Part shown: positions 5,934 through 11,403 of the stretch, piece by piece
Numbering within the stretch: the stretch's first letter is position 1
How the letters are laid out: every line of letters begins with the position of its first letter
DNA from: an uncultured Flavobacteriales bacterium
GTDB taxonomy: Bacteria > Bacteroidota > Bacteroidia > Flavobacteriales > Schleiferiaceae
Assembly: GCA_903821715.1 (NCBI GenBank)
Contig: CAIJMB010000075.1
Location: 1 to 11,403, forward strand
Length of the DNA: 11,403 bases
Direction of reading: 5' to 3'
The notes under the pieces: generated by a model
Told to the model about the DNA's origin: nothing
The model's input: the letters and a program-made list of their open reading frames with translations, nothing else
Databases searched by the model: none
Program-made: the position numbers and the translations under genes

Positions 5934-6977
5934 CTAGTCTTTTTGAGATTTTGATAAAAACTTCGCAACGAATTCCAGGTATGATTCCGGCTGTTCGGTT
6001 GCCATATCGTGGCCAGAGTGCGTTACCAAGCCAAGCTCTGACTGCTTAAACAACTCTAGGTACTCAGCCGCGTAACCCCAGGGCTGGTTATCACACTGGG
6101 CCTTTAGGACGAGCACGGGAATCTCTAGTTGAGCTAGGACCGCACGTTGGTCCGGAACGTCCTCAAAACTTTGGACCGTCATAATATGGGCATAGTACCC
6201 GGATCCCGCTTGAGCAGGCAGATCAGTTTTTGAAAAACAGATGGTGGATCGGCTCAATTCACGGTCCCAGTATGCCATGAATCGATCCATTTCGCGATCG
6301 GAACCTAGTTTTATTCCCCAGCGATACGCGCCAGCCCTCACCCATCGGACCCTCCAATTATTGGTGCGTTCATTGGTTTCCCGATTTGTGGCAGTTGGCG
6401 AAGTGAGTCCGAGCCGCGGATCCGGCAAGCGATCTTTAATCGTTAGATCTATAGGTAAAATCGGCCCCGGAACTTCAAAAACTATCTTTTCAATTCGGTC
6501 AGTTGGGTAGTTCTGCAGGTAATTCACAACCAGCATTGCACCCCACGAATGACCAATCAAGATGACTTTGGGTGACTTGATTTGCTCCAGTAATGCATTT
6601 AAGTCAGCGCAGTGACGGGCAACTGAATATTCAGTCACGTCCTCAAGTCGCTCAGACTGGCCACTACCGATTTGATCGTAGTAGTAAATGTCGTGCCCGA
6701 GCGACGCCAAGGGTTGAAGTGCCATGATGTGGGCGTCGCGAACCGCACCACCTGGCCCCCCGTGCACATAAACAATGGGCGATCGTTTGGATTCCGTCGT
6801 GCTTTCGATGCTCAGATAGCCAATCTGAGACCCGGTCGGAAGTTTCCAAAAGCGCGTTCCCTTTCGAGGTGTGAATGCGGGAACATCATATGCACGAGGA
6901 AGCAGAATGCAAGCTCCACCAAAAAGTAGAACCGAGATGGCGACAAGGGCAATTGAGATTCGTACAGCGCTGTACAC
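5934..6977 (-). CDS. Alpha/beta hydrolase, proline iminopeptidase-like (S33 type), membrane-anchored or exported
   Basis: The 347-residue protein starts with a hydrophobic N-terminal segment (about residues 5-27, ending 'LLFGGAC'), suggesting a membrane anchor or signal peptide; the Cys lacks a canonical lipobox. The hydrolase domain has 'VHGGPGG' (71-77, oxyanion-hole motif of proline iminopeptidases), 'DQIGSGQS' (101-108), nucleophile elbow 'GHSWG' with Ser144, a likely acid Asp296 in 'AQCD', and His323 in 'SGHD'. The triad is therefore complete. The substrate is unknown; aminopeptidase, ester or lactone hydrolysis are all possible. The start is a GTG one base after the pcm stop, so it probably follows pcm in one operon. 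Hand-counted composition is clearly AT-richer than the neighbours (about 42-43% G+C over 6421-6540 against 60% over 7381-7440), suggesting later acquisition or relaxed constraint. Confidence 0.85.
   Translation of the reverse strand: MYSAVRISIALVAISVLLFGGACILLPRAYDVPAFTPRKGTRFWKLPTGSQIGYLSIESTTESKRSPIVYVHGGPGGAVRDAHIMALQPLASLGHDIYYYDQIGSGQSERLEDVTEYSVARHCADLNALLEQIKSPKVILIGHSWGAMLVVNYLQNYPTDRIEKIVFEVPGPILPIDLTIKDRLPDPRLGLTSPTATNRETNERTNNWRVRWVRAGAYRWGIKLGSDREMDRFMAYWDRELSRSTICFSKTDLPAQAGSGYYAHIMTVQSFEDVPDQRAVLAQLEIPVLVLKAQCDNQPWGYAAEYLELFKQSELGLVTHSGHDMATEQPESYLEFVAKFLSKSQKD
6962..6975. repeat. 14-bp perfect palindrome at the pcm/hydrolase junction
   Basis: GTACAGCGCTGTAC equals its own reverse complement and covers the first codons of the hydrolase gene. 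Its core CAGCGCTG (6965-6972) recurs at 6980-6987, just inside the 3' end of pcm, so two palindromic octamers are spaced 15 bases apart. It could be an operator, a hairpin affecting initiation at the GTG, or chance; no function is shown. Confidence 0.45.
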
Positions 6978-6978
6978 T

Positions 6979-7638
6979 TCAGCGCTGCGTCGCTACGTCC
7001 TTGAGCATCGGCACGAAGCGAAAGCTACCGAGGTCTTCGTGAATCCACGCTGTATCAGCACCACGGCGCACGCGAAGCATGCGCTGCTCCGATTCGACGT
7101 CGCCCACTGGAACCACCAACACCCCCTCGGGCGCGAGCTGCGCCAAGAGATCCTGAGGCAGTTCTGGAGCGGCAGCGGTAATTAAGATTCCGTCAAAAGG
7201 CGCAAACGAGGGCAACCCCTTGTATCCGTCACCAAACTTTTGCTGAATTCGGCGGTAGCCCAGCTCGTCAAGCAGGCGCTTACTGAAGTCAAACAGCGCT
7301 TTCTGGCGCTCAATCGTGTAGACGCGGTAGCCCATCTCTTCAAGCACGGCAGCTTGGTAGCCGGAACCCGTTCCGATCTCCAGAATTTTAGCGCCCTCGG
7401 GAAGGCCCAACGCATCGGACTGGAACGCTACGGTGTAGGGCTGCGAGATGGTTTGGCCCGCGGCAATCGGAAAAGCAATGTCTTGGTATGCAAATTCTTC
7501 AAACGAACTTTCGAGAAAGGCGTGGCGTGGAATCCGACCCATAGCCTCAAGAACGCGCTCATTCTTAATGCCTTTGCCCCGAAGTAGCGCGAGCAGTTGC
7601 TGTCGCTGACCTTGGTGGCGGGGCAAATCAGGAGTCAT
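6979..7638 (-). CDS. pcm: Protein-L-isoaspartate O-methyltransferase
   Basis: The enzyme methylates isoaspartyl residues in aged proteins with S-adenosylmethionine, starting their repair. The 219 residues match the family length. Signatures are 'VLEAMGRIPRHAFL' (29-42), 'PIAAGQTISQPYTVA' (57-71, with active-site Ser65), SAM-binding motif I 'ILEIGTGSGYQAAVL' (85-99), 'GDGYKGLPSFAPFDGILIT' (136-154), 'LAPEGVLVVPVG' (168-179) and the C-terminal 'FRFVP' (206-210). The ATG at 7638 is chosen because an upstream in-frame start at 7752 would add 38 non-family residues overlapping the divergent lipoprotein gene. The downstream hydrolase follows with one base between. The protein has no signal peptide, so it is cytoplasmic. 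Confidence 0.95.
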   Translation of the reverse strand: MTPDLPRHQGQRQQLLALLRGKGIKNERVLEAMGRIPRHAFLESSFEEFAYQDIAFPIAAGQTISQPYTVAFQSDALGLPEGAKILEIGTGSGYQAAVLEEMGYRVYTIERQKALFDFSKRLLDELGYRRIQQKFGDGYKGLPSFAPFDGILITAAAPELPQDLLAQLAPEGVLVVPVGDVESEQRMLRVRRGADTAWIHEDLGSFRFVPMLKDVATQR

Positions 7639-7642
7639 AGGC

Positions 7643-7650
7643 CGAAAGTA
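7643..7650 (-). promoter_or_regulatory. Near-consensus -7 element TACTTTCG of pcm
   Basis: The minus strand reads TACTTTCG, one mismatch from TAnnTTTG, ending four bases before the pcm ATG. The spacing is the same as for smpB and predicts an almost leaderless mRNA. It faces away from the lipoprotein-gene box at 7657-7664, only six bases apart. Confidence 0.45.
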
Positions 7651-7656
7651 CAACCG

Positions 7657-7664
7657 TACCTTTG
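7657..7664 (+). promoter_or_regulatory. -7 promoter element TACCTTTG of the lipoprotein/sugar transferase operon
   Basis: This exact TAnnTTTG match ends six bases before the ATG at 7671, giving a predicted leader of about three bases. Its final TTG (7662-7664) is in frame with the gene and could be mistaken for a start codon, but as part of the promoter it would lie upstream of the transcript. Confidence 0.65.
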
Positions 7665-7670
7665 CACCGA

Positions 7671-8558
7671 ATGCGACGGATCCAAAGACTTTTCCACATC
7701 CTTGCCGGGGCTGCAGCATTGGTGAGCGCGAGCTGCGACCGCAACGAGGCAAAGCCCGTAGTCTACCTCGAGGTGGACAGTTTGACGTTGGCGCCTGACC
7801 CTAGCCGCGGAACATCTAGCGCCCACGTACGCTCAGTTTGGGTCGAATCTGAGGGGACGTACTTGGGGGTCTACCCCCTACCCGCCCGCATTCCGCTTCC
7901 GGTGTCTGACCCGAACGCTACGGTGCGCCTCTACCCTGGCGTCGAAGTCAACGGAATCAGCAGCTTTCAAGCCCAGTATGAATTCTACGGTCCGTACACG
8001 CGGAACCTGAATTCCGCTTACGGCCAGACCGTCAAATGGCCCGCGGGGGGTGCCGCGGTGCTGGCATACGAAAGTTGGGCACAAATCGTTAACGTAGAAG
8101 ATTTTGAGTCGGCGGGGATTCAGTTTGCACCCACGCCGCGCAGCGACACCGTGTGGAACCGAACCCAATCCGAACGATTCCCTGCCCCTGCAGGTGAAAG
8201 CCACAACGCCAGTGGAATGGTCGTGCTTCGCCCGGGGCAAAAAATTTTTGAGGCCATTACCCAGCAGGCCTATGTGCTTCCAAAGTCGGGTCAAAGCGTC
8301 TACCTCGAAATCAACTACAAATCCACTATGCCCTTTAACATCGGGGTCGTCGCCAACGAGAACGGAACCAGTACCCAACAGACCACGGTAACCTTTCGTG
8401 ACAAGCGCGTGTGGTCCAAGGCATACGTCAATTTGGTGACCGAGGTTTCGGGTTTCCCTGGGGCCGTGAACTACAATCTGTTTTTGGGCGCAGTGCGCAC
8501 CGACCGCGAAGTAGCCGACACGCTGTGGATTGACAACCTCAAGCTGGTCTACCGTTGA
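7671..8558 (+). CDS. Uncharacterised two-domain lipoprotein paired with a sugar phosphotransferase
   Basis: I know no named function for this 295-residue protein. It begins with a lipoprotein-type signal (MRRIQRLFHILAGAAALVSASC, given here as two parts: basic residues 2-6, then a hydrophobic core to Cys22). The lipobox S-A-S-C is weak at position -3. The N-terminal part (about 30-110) has 'VRSVWVESEGTYLGVYPLP' and 'LYPGVEVNGISS', which looks like a small beta-sandwich presenting a peptide-like loop. The C-terminal part (about 135-295) has 'IVNVEDFESAGIQF', 'VYLEINYKS', 'FRDKRVWSKAYVNL' and 'DTLWIDNLKLVYR', resembling jelly-roll carbohydrate-binding folds. I recall similar unnamed lipoproteins in other Bacteroidota. 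Its TGA stop overlaps the TTG start of the sugar transferase, implying a linked role in surface polysaccharide work, which is inference. Confidence 0.8.
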   Translation: MRRIQRLFHILAGAAALVSASCDRNEAKPVVYLEVDSLTLAPDPSRGTSSAHVRSVWVESEGTYLGVYPLPARIPLPVSDPNATVRLYPGVEVNGISSFQAQYEFYGPYTRNLNSAYGQTVKWPAGGAAVLAYESWAQIVNVEDFESAGIQFAPTPRSDTVWNRTQSERFPAPAGESHNASGMVVLRPGQKIFEAITQQAYVLPKSGQSVYLEINYKSTMPFNIGVVANENGTSTQQTTVTFRDKRVWSKAYVNLVTEVSGFPGAVNYNLFLGAVRTDREVADTLWIDNLKLVYR

Positions 8559-9988
8559 GTCCCCGAGGATCGGCACTGCGGGCTACCGAACGGCGCTACA
8601 CCTTAGCCTACCTCGCGGGCGACGTAGCCGCTGCGGGTCTTGCCTACACGTGGCTGTACAGCTACCGCAAGGGCGTGGTTGAACCTGCCCGATTTGGCCT
8701 TGAGTCCTTAGTTTGGGACGACTTTTATCCCTGGGGCCTATCGATCACTGCGGTGCTTTGGGTGGGTACGTTGGGGGTGGTGGGGCTCTACCAAAGTCTG
8801 CTCCGCAAGTCGCGCCTCACTGAATTAAGTCGACTGGTTCAGACCTGGTTCTTTTTTGTCTTGGCCTTCTTTCTGCTCTTTTTGCTCGACGACTACGTCA
8901 AAAGTTATACGGCGTACTGGGGTACGATCAAGCGCTTTGGCGGAACCTTGCTTGGCGTGAGCGCGCTGATCCGTCTCGCCCTTGGAAGCCATATTCGCTG
9001 GCGCATTAACCAGGGGAGCCTACACTTTCCCACCCTTTTAATCGGGGACCGTGAGCTACTTGAAGCCCATGAGCACGACATACGACGGCATGCACAGTCA
9101 TCGGGCGAAGTCCTTGCGGGTTGGATGTCGGTGCACGGCAAGCAGGGCGACACACTGTGCTGTGGCCTTCCGTTGCTCGGAAGCCCTAAAGAAATCGCTT
9201 CGTGGGCCCACCGGTTGGGCATTGAGGATGTGGTCGTGGCGCTACCGCAAGAAGAGCACCAGCGACTTACGCCCTTGCTGCTCGACCTCGAAGAGCTTGG
9301 TGTACGAATTTTTATGTTTCCGGACACCTACGGAATCCTCTCAGGGATGGTTCAGCTGGACGAGCATGGCGTTCCGCTGATGGAATGGCACCACGAGCCT
9401 ATGGACGCATGGCAGCGCAACAGCAAGCGCATCGCCGACGTGGCGCTTGCCGCGTCGGCATTGGTCCTTTTGACTCCGCTCATGGTCGTCGTTGCCTCAG
9501 GGGTGGCTCGAACGAAAGGCCCCGTCTTTTTTCGTCAAGAACGCCTAGGTCGGCAGGGTAAGACCTTTAATATTTTGAAATTCCGCACAATGCGATCTGA
9601 CGCAGAGACCGCCGGGCCCCAGCTTTCGAGTGAAGATGATCCGCGCATCACGAAGGTTGGTCGCGTGCTGAGAAAGTACCGATTGGACGAGATTCCACAG
9701 TTTTGGAACGTACTAGTGGGCGATATGTCAATTGTGGGCCCTAGGCCGGAGCGCGCGTTTTTTGCCCAACAAATCATCGAACGAGCGCCGCAGTACCGTC
9801 ACATTTATAAGGTTCGCCCCGGAATCACCAGTTGGGGAATGGTCCGCTTCGGATACGCTAGCACGGTGGACGAAATGATTCGTCGGATGGAGTACGACCT
9901 GCTCTACATCGAAAACATGTCCTGGCGCAACGACCTCAAGGTGCTGCTGTACACGGTATGGACCGTCCTCAAGGGGCGCGGAAAGTAG
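8555..9988 (+). CDS. Polyprenyl-phosphate sugar phosphotransferase (WcaJ-like, initiating glycosyl-1-phosphate transferase)
   Basis: This integral membrane enzyme is expected to move a sugar-1-phosphate from a nucleotide sugar onto undecaprenyl phosphate, the first step of exopolysaccharide, capsule or O-antigen assembly. The 477 residues have N-terminal membrane segments (about 16-35, 60-80, 96-113, 127-144), a soluble Rossmann-like middle (about 157-260), a further hydrophobic segment (294-316) and the C-terminal catalytic domain. That domain shows 'GPVFFRQERLGRQGKTFNIL' (322-341), 'KFRTM' (342-346), the 'RLDEIPQFWNVLVGDMS' block with catalytic dyad Asp378-Glu379, 'VGPRPER' (394-400) and 'VRPGITSWGMVRFGY' (420-434), where the more usual sequence is PGITG-x-x-Q. 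No ATG precedes the first membrane segment, so the TTG at 8555, overlapping the preceding TGA, is the best start and implies translational coupling. The sugar cannot be read from sequence. Confidence 0.93.
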   Translation: MSPRGSALRATERRYTLAYLAGDVAAAGLAYTWLYSYRKGVVEPARFGLESLVWDDFYPWGLSITAVLWVGTLGVVGLYQSLLRKSRLTELSRLVQTWFFFVLAFFLLFLLDDYVKSYTAYWGTIKRFGGTLLGVSALIRLALGSHIRWRINQGSLHFPTLLIGDRELLEAHEHDIRRHAQSSGEVLAGWMSVHGKQGDTLCCGLPLLGSPKEIASWAHRLGIEDVVVALPQEEHQRLTPLLLDLEELGVRIFMFPDTYGILSGMVQLDEHGVPLMEWHHEPMDAWQRNSKRIADVALAASALVLLTPLMVVVASGVARTKGPVFFRQERLGRQGKTFNILKFRTMRSDAETAGPQLSSEDDPRITKVGRVLRKYRLDEIPQFWNVLVGDMSIVGPRPERAFFAQQIIERAPQYRHIYKVRPGITSWGMVRFGYASTVDEMIRRMEYDLLYIENMSWRNDLKVLLYTVWTVLKGRGK

Positions 9989-9999
9989 CCGTCCGAGCG

Positions 10000-10007
10000 T
10001 ACTTTTA
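10000..10007 (+). promoter_or_regulatory. Near-consensus -7 element TACTTTTA before the dehydrogenase gene
   Basis: One mismatch (final A for G) from TAnnTTTG, ending five bases before the ATG at 10013. It sits in the 24-base gap after the sugar transferase stop and suggests the dehydrogenase gene may have its own nearly leaderless transcript besides readthrough. Confidence 0.4.
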
Positions 10008-10012
10008 GCCCC

Positions 10013-10900
10013 ATGAAGCACTGTAGCGTACTCGGCGCAGGCACGATGGGGAACGGAATCGCCCACGTGTTCGCCACCAGCGGATGGAACGTCTCGCTGT
10101 TCGACATCAGCGCCCCAGCTTTGGAGCGCGCCCTAGCCACCATTTCAAAAAACCTCGAGCGCCAAGTAGCCAAAGGCCTACTTTCAGCCGAGGATGCTGC
10201 GGCAGCCGTGGCGCGCATCAGCACCCATACGGAACTGGCACCGGCTGTGGCCGGTTCGGCCCTCGTCGTGGAGGCCGCCACCGAAAATGTGGACATCAAG
10301 CTCAAGTTGTTTACCCAACTCGACGAACTCTGTGCGCCAGAAACCACTTTGGCCTCGAATACCTCGTCGATTGCGATTGGACGCATCGCGGCGGCCACCA
10401 AGCGCCCCGACAAGGTCATCGGAATGCACTTTATGAATCCGGTTCCGGTGATGAAGCTCGTCGAGATTATTCGCGGCTACAAAACCTCGGACGCCACTGC
10501 GGCTGCGGTGGTGGCGATGAGCAAGGAACTCGGCAAAATCCCGGTGGAATGCAACGACTTCCCTGGATTTGTGGCCAACCGCATTCTGATGCCCATGATC
10601 AACGAGGCGATTGAAACGCTTCAAACGGGTGTCGGAAGCGTCGAGGCGATCGAGTCGATCATGAAGCTCGGCATGGCGCACCCTATGGGCCCCTTGCAGC
10701 TCGCTGACTTTATTGGTCTCGACGTATGCCTCAGCATTTTGCGGGTACTGCACGAAGGTATGGGCCAGCCCAAGTATGCGCCCAATCCGCTCCTCGTGGC
10801 GATGGTAACTGCCGGAGACCTCGGCGTGAAGTCGGGCCGCGGATTCTACGACTACGCGAACGGAACCAAAGACGCGCCGGTCGCTCCCAATTTTCTCTAA
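10013..10900 (+). CDS. 3-hydroxybutyryl-CoA dehydrogenase (3-hydroxyacyl-CoA dehydrogenase family)
   Basis: This cytoplasmic enzyme interconverts 3-hydroxybutyryl-CoA and acetoacetyl-CoA with NAD(P). Its 295 residues match the single-domain bacterial form, without the fused hydratase of FadB. The N-terminal nucleotide fold has 'VLGAGTMGNGIAHVFA' (6-21) and the acidic strand end 'LFDIS' (29-33). The middle has 'VEAATENVDIK' (86-96) and 'ASNTSSI' (114-120). The catalytic pair is His139 ('GMHFMNPVPVMKLVE') and Glu151. The C-terminal helical dimerisation domain contains 'NDFPGFVANRILMPMINEA' and 'GLGM'-type stretches up to 'LGVKSGRGFYDY'. Acidic Asp31 after the second strand suggests NAD preference. 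Together with the lyase gene in the window, it fits acetoacetate/short-chain acyl-CoA metabolism, though the two are not in one operon. A gene for a C1 peptidase follows 14 bases later. Confidence 0.95.
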   Translation: MKHCSVLGAGTMGNGIAHVFATSGWNVSLFDISAPALERALATISKNLERQVAKGLLSAEDAAAAVARISTHTELAPAVAGSALVVEAATENVDIKLKLFTQLDELCAPETTLASNTSSIAIGRIAAATKRPDKVIGMHFMNPVPVMKLVEIIRGYKTSDATAAAVVAMSKELGKIPVECNDFPGFVANRILMPMINEAIETLQTGVGSVEAIESIMKLGMAHPMGPLQLADFIGLDVCLSILRVLHEGMGQPKYAPNPLLVAMVTAGDLGVKSGRGFYDYANGTKDAPVAPNFL

Positions 10901-10914
10901 ATCCCAATCACCAC

Positions 10915-11403
10915 ATGAACAAGCACCTCTTTATTGGCGCTCTGCTGGCCTCAGCTAGTATGTTTGCGCAGGTCGACCTGATCAATAAAATTTCGAACAA
11001 CGGATCTCGCGACGGTAAAACGTTTGAATTCACAACGATTTATGACCTAGAGGCGACTCCGGTCAAAGACCAGGGACGCTCGGGTACCTGCTGGAGCTAT
11101 TCGGCCACCGGATTCCTCGAGTCTGAACTGGTGCGCATGGGCAAGCCGGCCATCGACCTCTCTGAGATGTACACGGTGCGCAAGGTCTACCAGGACAAGG
11201 CTGAGAAGTACGTCCGCCTGCACGGCTCGCTCAACTTTGCCCAAGGCGGCGCGTGCCCCGACCTGTTTTATGTGATCGACCGCTACGGCGCGGTTCCAGA
11301 GTCTGCCTACGCAGGCCTCAACTACGGAACCGAGGGCAACGACCACGACGAGCTAGAGGCCGCCCTCAAAGGCATCGTCGACGCGGTGGTGAATAAAAAT
11401 TCC
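10915..11403 (+). CDS. Exported C1-family cysteine peptidase, aminopeptidase C/bleomycin hydrolase-like (5' part only)
   Basis: The frame runs from the ATG at 10915 through the right edge, giving 163 residues of a protein usually near 400. A signal peptide is visible (MNKHLFIGALLASASMFA, likely cut before Gln19), so the enzyme is exported, unlike the cytoplasmic bleomycin hydrolases. The papain-type start of the catalytic domain is present: 'TPVKDQGRSGTCWSYS' (48-63) with oxyanion Gln53 and nucleophile Cys59. It is followed by 'FLESELVRMGKPAIDLSEM' (67-85), typical of the Bacteroidota C1 group. The catalytic His and Asn lie beyond the window. The gap to the preceding dehydrogenase stop is 14 bases with no promoter element seen, so cotranscription is likely although the functions look unrelated. 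Confidence 0.92.
   Translation, partial: MNKHLFIGALLASASMFAQVDLINKISNNGSRDGKTFEFTTIYDLEATPVKDQGRSGTCWSYSATGFLESELVRMGKPAIDLSEMYTVRKVYQDKAEKYVRLHGSLNFAQGGACPDLFYVIDRYGAVPESAYAGLNYGTEGNDHDELEAALKGIVDAVVNKNS

Noticed and set aside
7662..7670. TTG start giving three extra residues on the lipoprotein
   Set aside because: The TTG is the end of the -7 promoter element, and the ATG at 7671 begins a clean signal peptide.
7639..7752. 38-codon N-terminal extension of pcm
   Set aside because: It would cross the promoter region and the start of the divergent lipoprotein gene and has no homology to the family.
1..11403. Mobile elements, CRISPR arrays, tRNA or rRNA genes, defence or toxin-antitoxin systems
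   Set aside because: No transposase or integrase motifs, regularly spaced repeats, cloverleaf-like sequence or rRNA-like blocks were seen; genes are housekeeping or uptake functions.

Overview
The window comes from a fairly GC-rich member of the Bacteroidota, most likely a Flavobacteriales relative. This rests on gene content: a BtuB/BtuG-type vitamin B12 uptake pair, a secreted C1 peptidase of Bacteroidota type, and a sugar phosphotransferase with the 'PGITSWG' variant. It also rests on copies of the Bacteroidota -7 promoter element TAnnTTTG just upstream of start codons, and on the lack of clear Shine-Dalgarno sequences. Order-level placement is inference. The window is densely coding; the only noncoding stretch above 200 bases (3304-3518) is mostly a cobalamin riboswitch.

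Layout. Bases 1-384 (+) hold the 3' end of a small multi-spanning membrane protein (DUF6580-like). A perfect bidirectional terminator hairpin (447-477) separates it from the convergent btuB-btuG operon (minus strand, 3303 to 479). That operon encodes a TonB-dependent cobalamin receptor and a beta-propeller surface lipoprotein whose start overlaps the btuB stop by one base. Its leader is a cobalamin riboswitch (about 3325-3506), preceded by a TACCTTTG box lying over the stop codon of the next gene upstream. That gene (minus strand, 4388-3519) is a hydroxymethylglutaryl-CoA lyase whose start overlaps the end of pyrD (quinone-type dihydroorotate dehydrogenase, 5404-4376, minus).

smpB (5443-5880, +) diverges from pyrD. 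Next come an AT-richer alpha/beta hydrolase (6977-5934, minus) and pcm (protein-L-isoaspartate O-methyltransferase, 7638-6979, minus), one base apart and in the same direction. Divergent from pcm is an uncharacterised lipoprotein (7671-8558, +) whose stop overlaps the TTG start of a WcaJ-like undecaprenyl-phosphate sugar phosphotransferase (8555-9988). Then follow 3-hydroxybutyryl-CoA dehydrogenase (10013-10900) and the 5' part of an exported C1 cysteine peptidase (10915 to the right edge).

The clearest functional unit is the riboswitch-controlled B12 uptake operon. The most interesting general pattern is that five gene starts (pyrD, smpB, pcm, the lipoprotein gene, the dehydrogenase) have a TAnnTTTG or one-mismatch box ending only 4-8 bases before the ATG. 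This predicts leaderless or nearly leaderless mRNAs. Two divergent pairs have such boxes back to back, only 6-10 bp apart. No mobile element, CRISPR array, tRNA or rRNA was seen.
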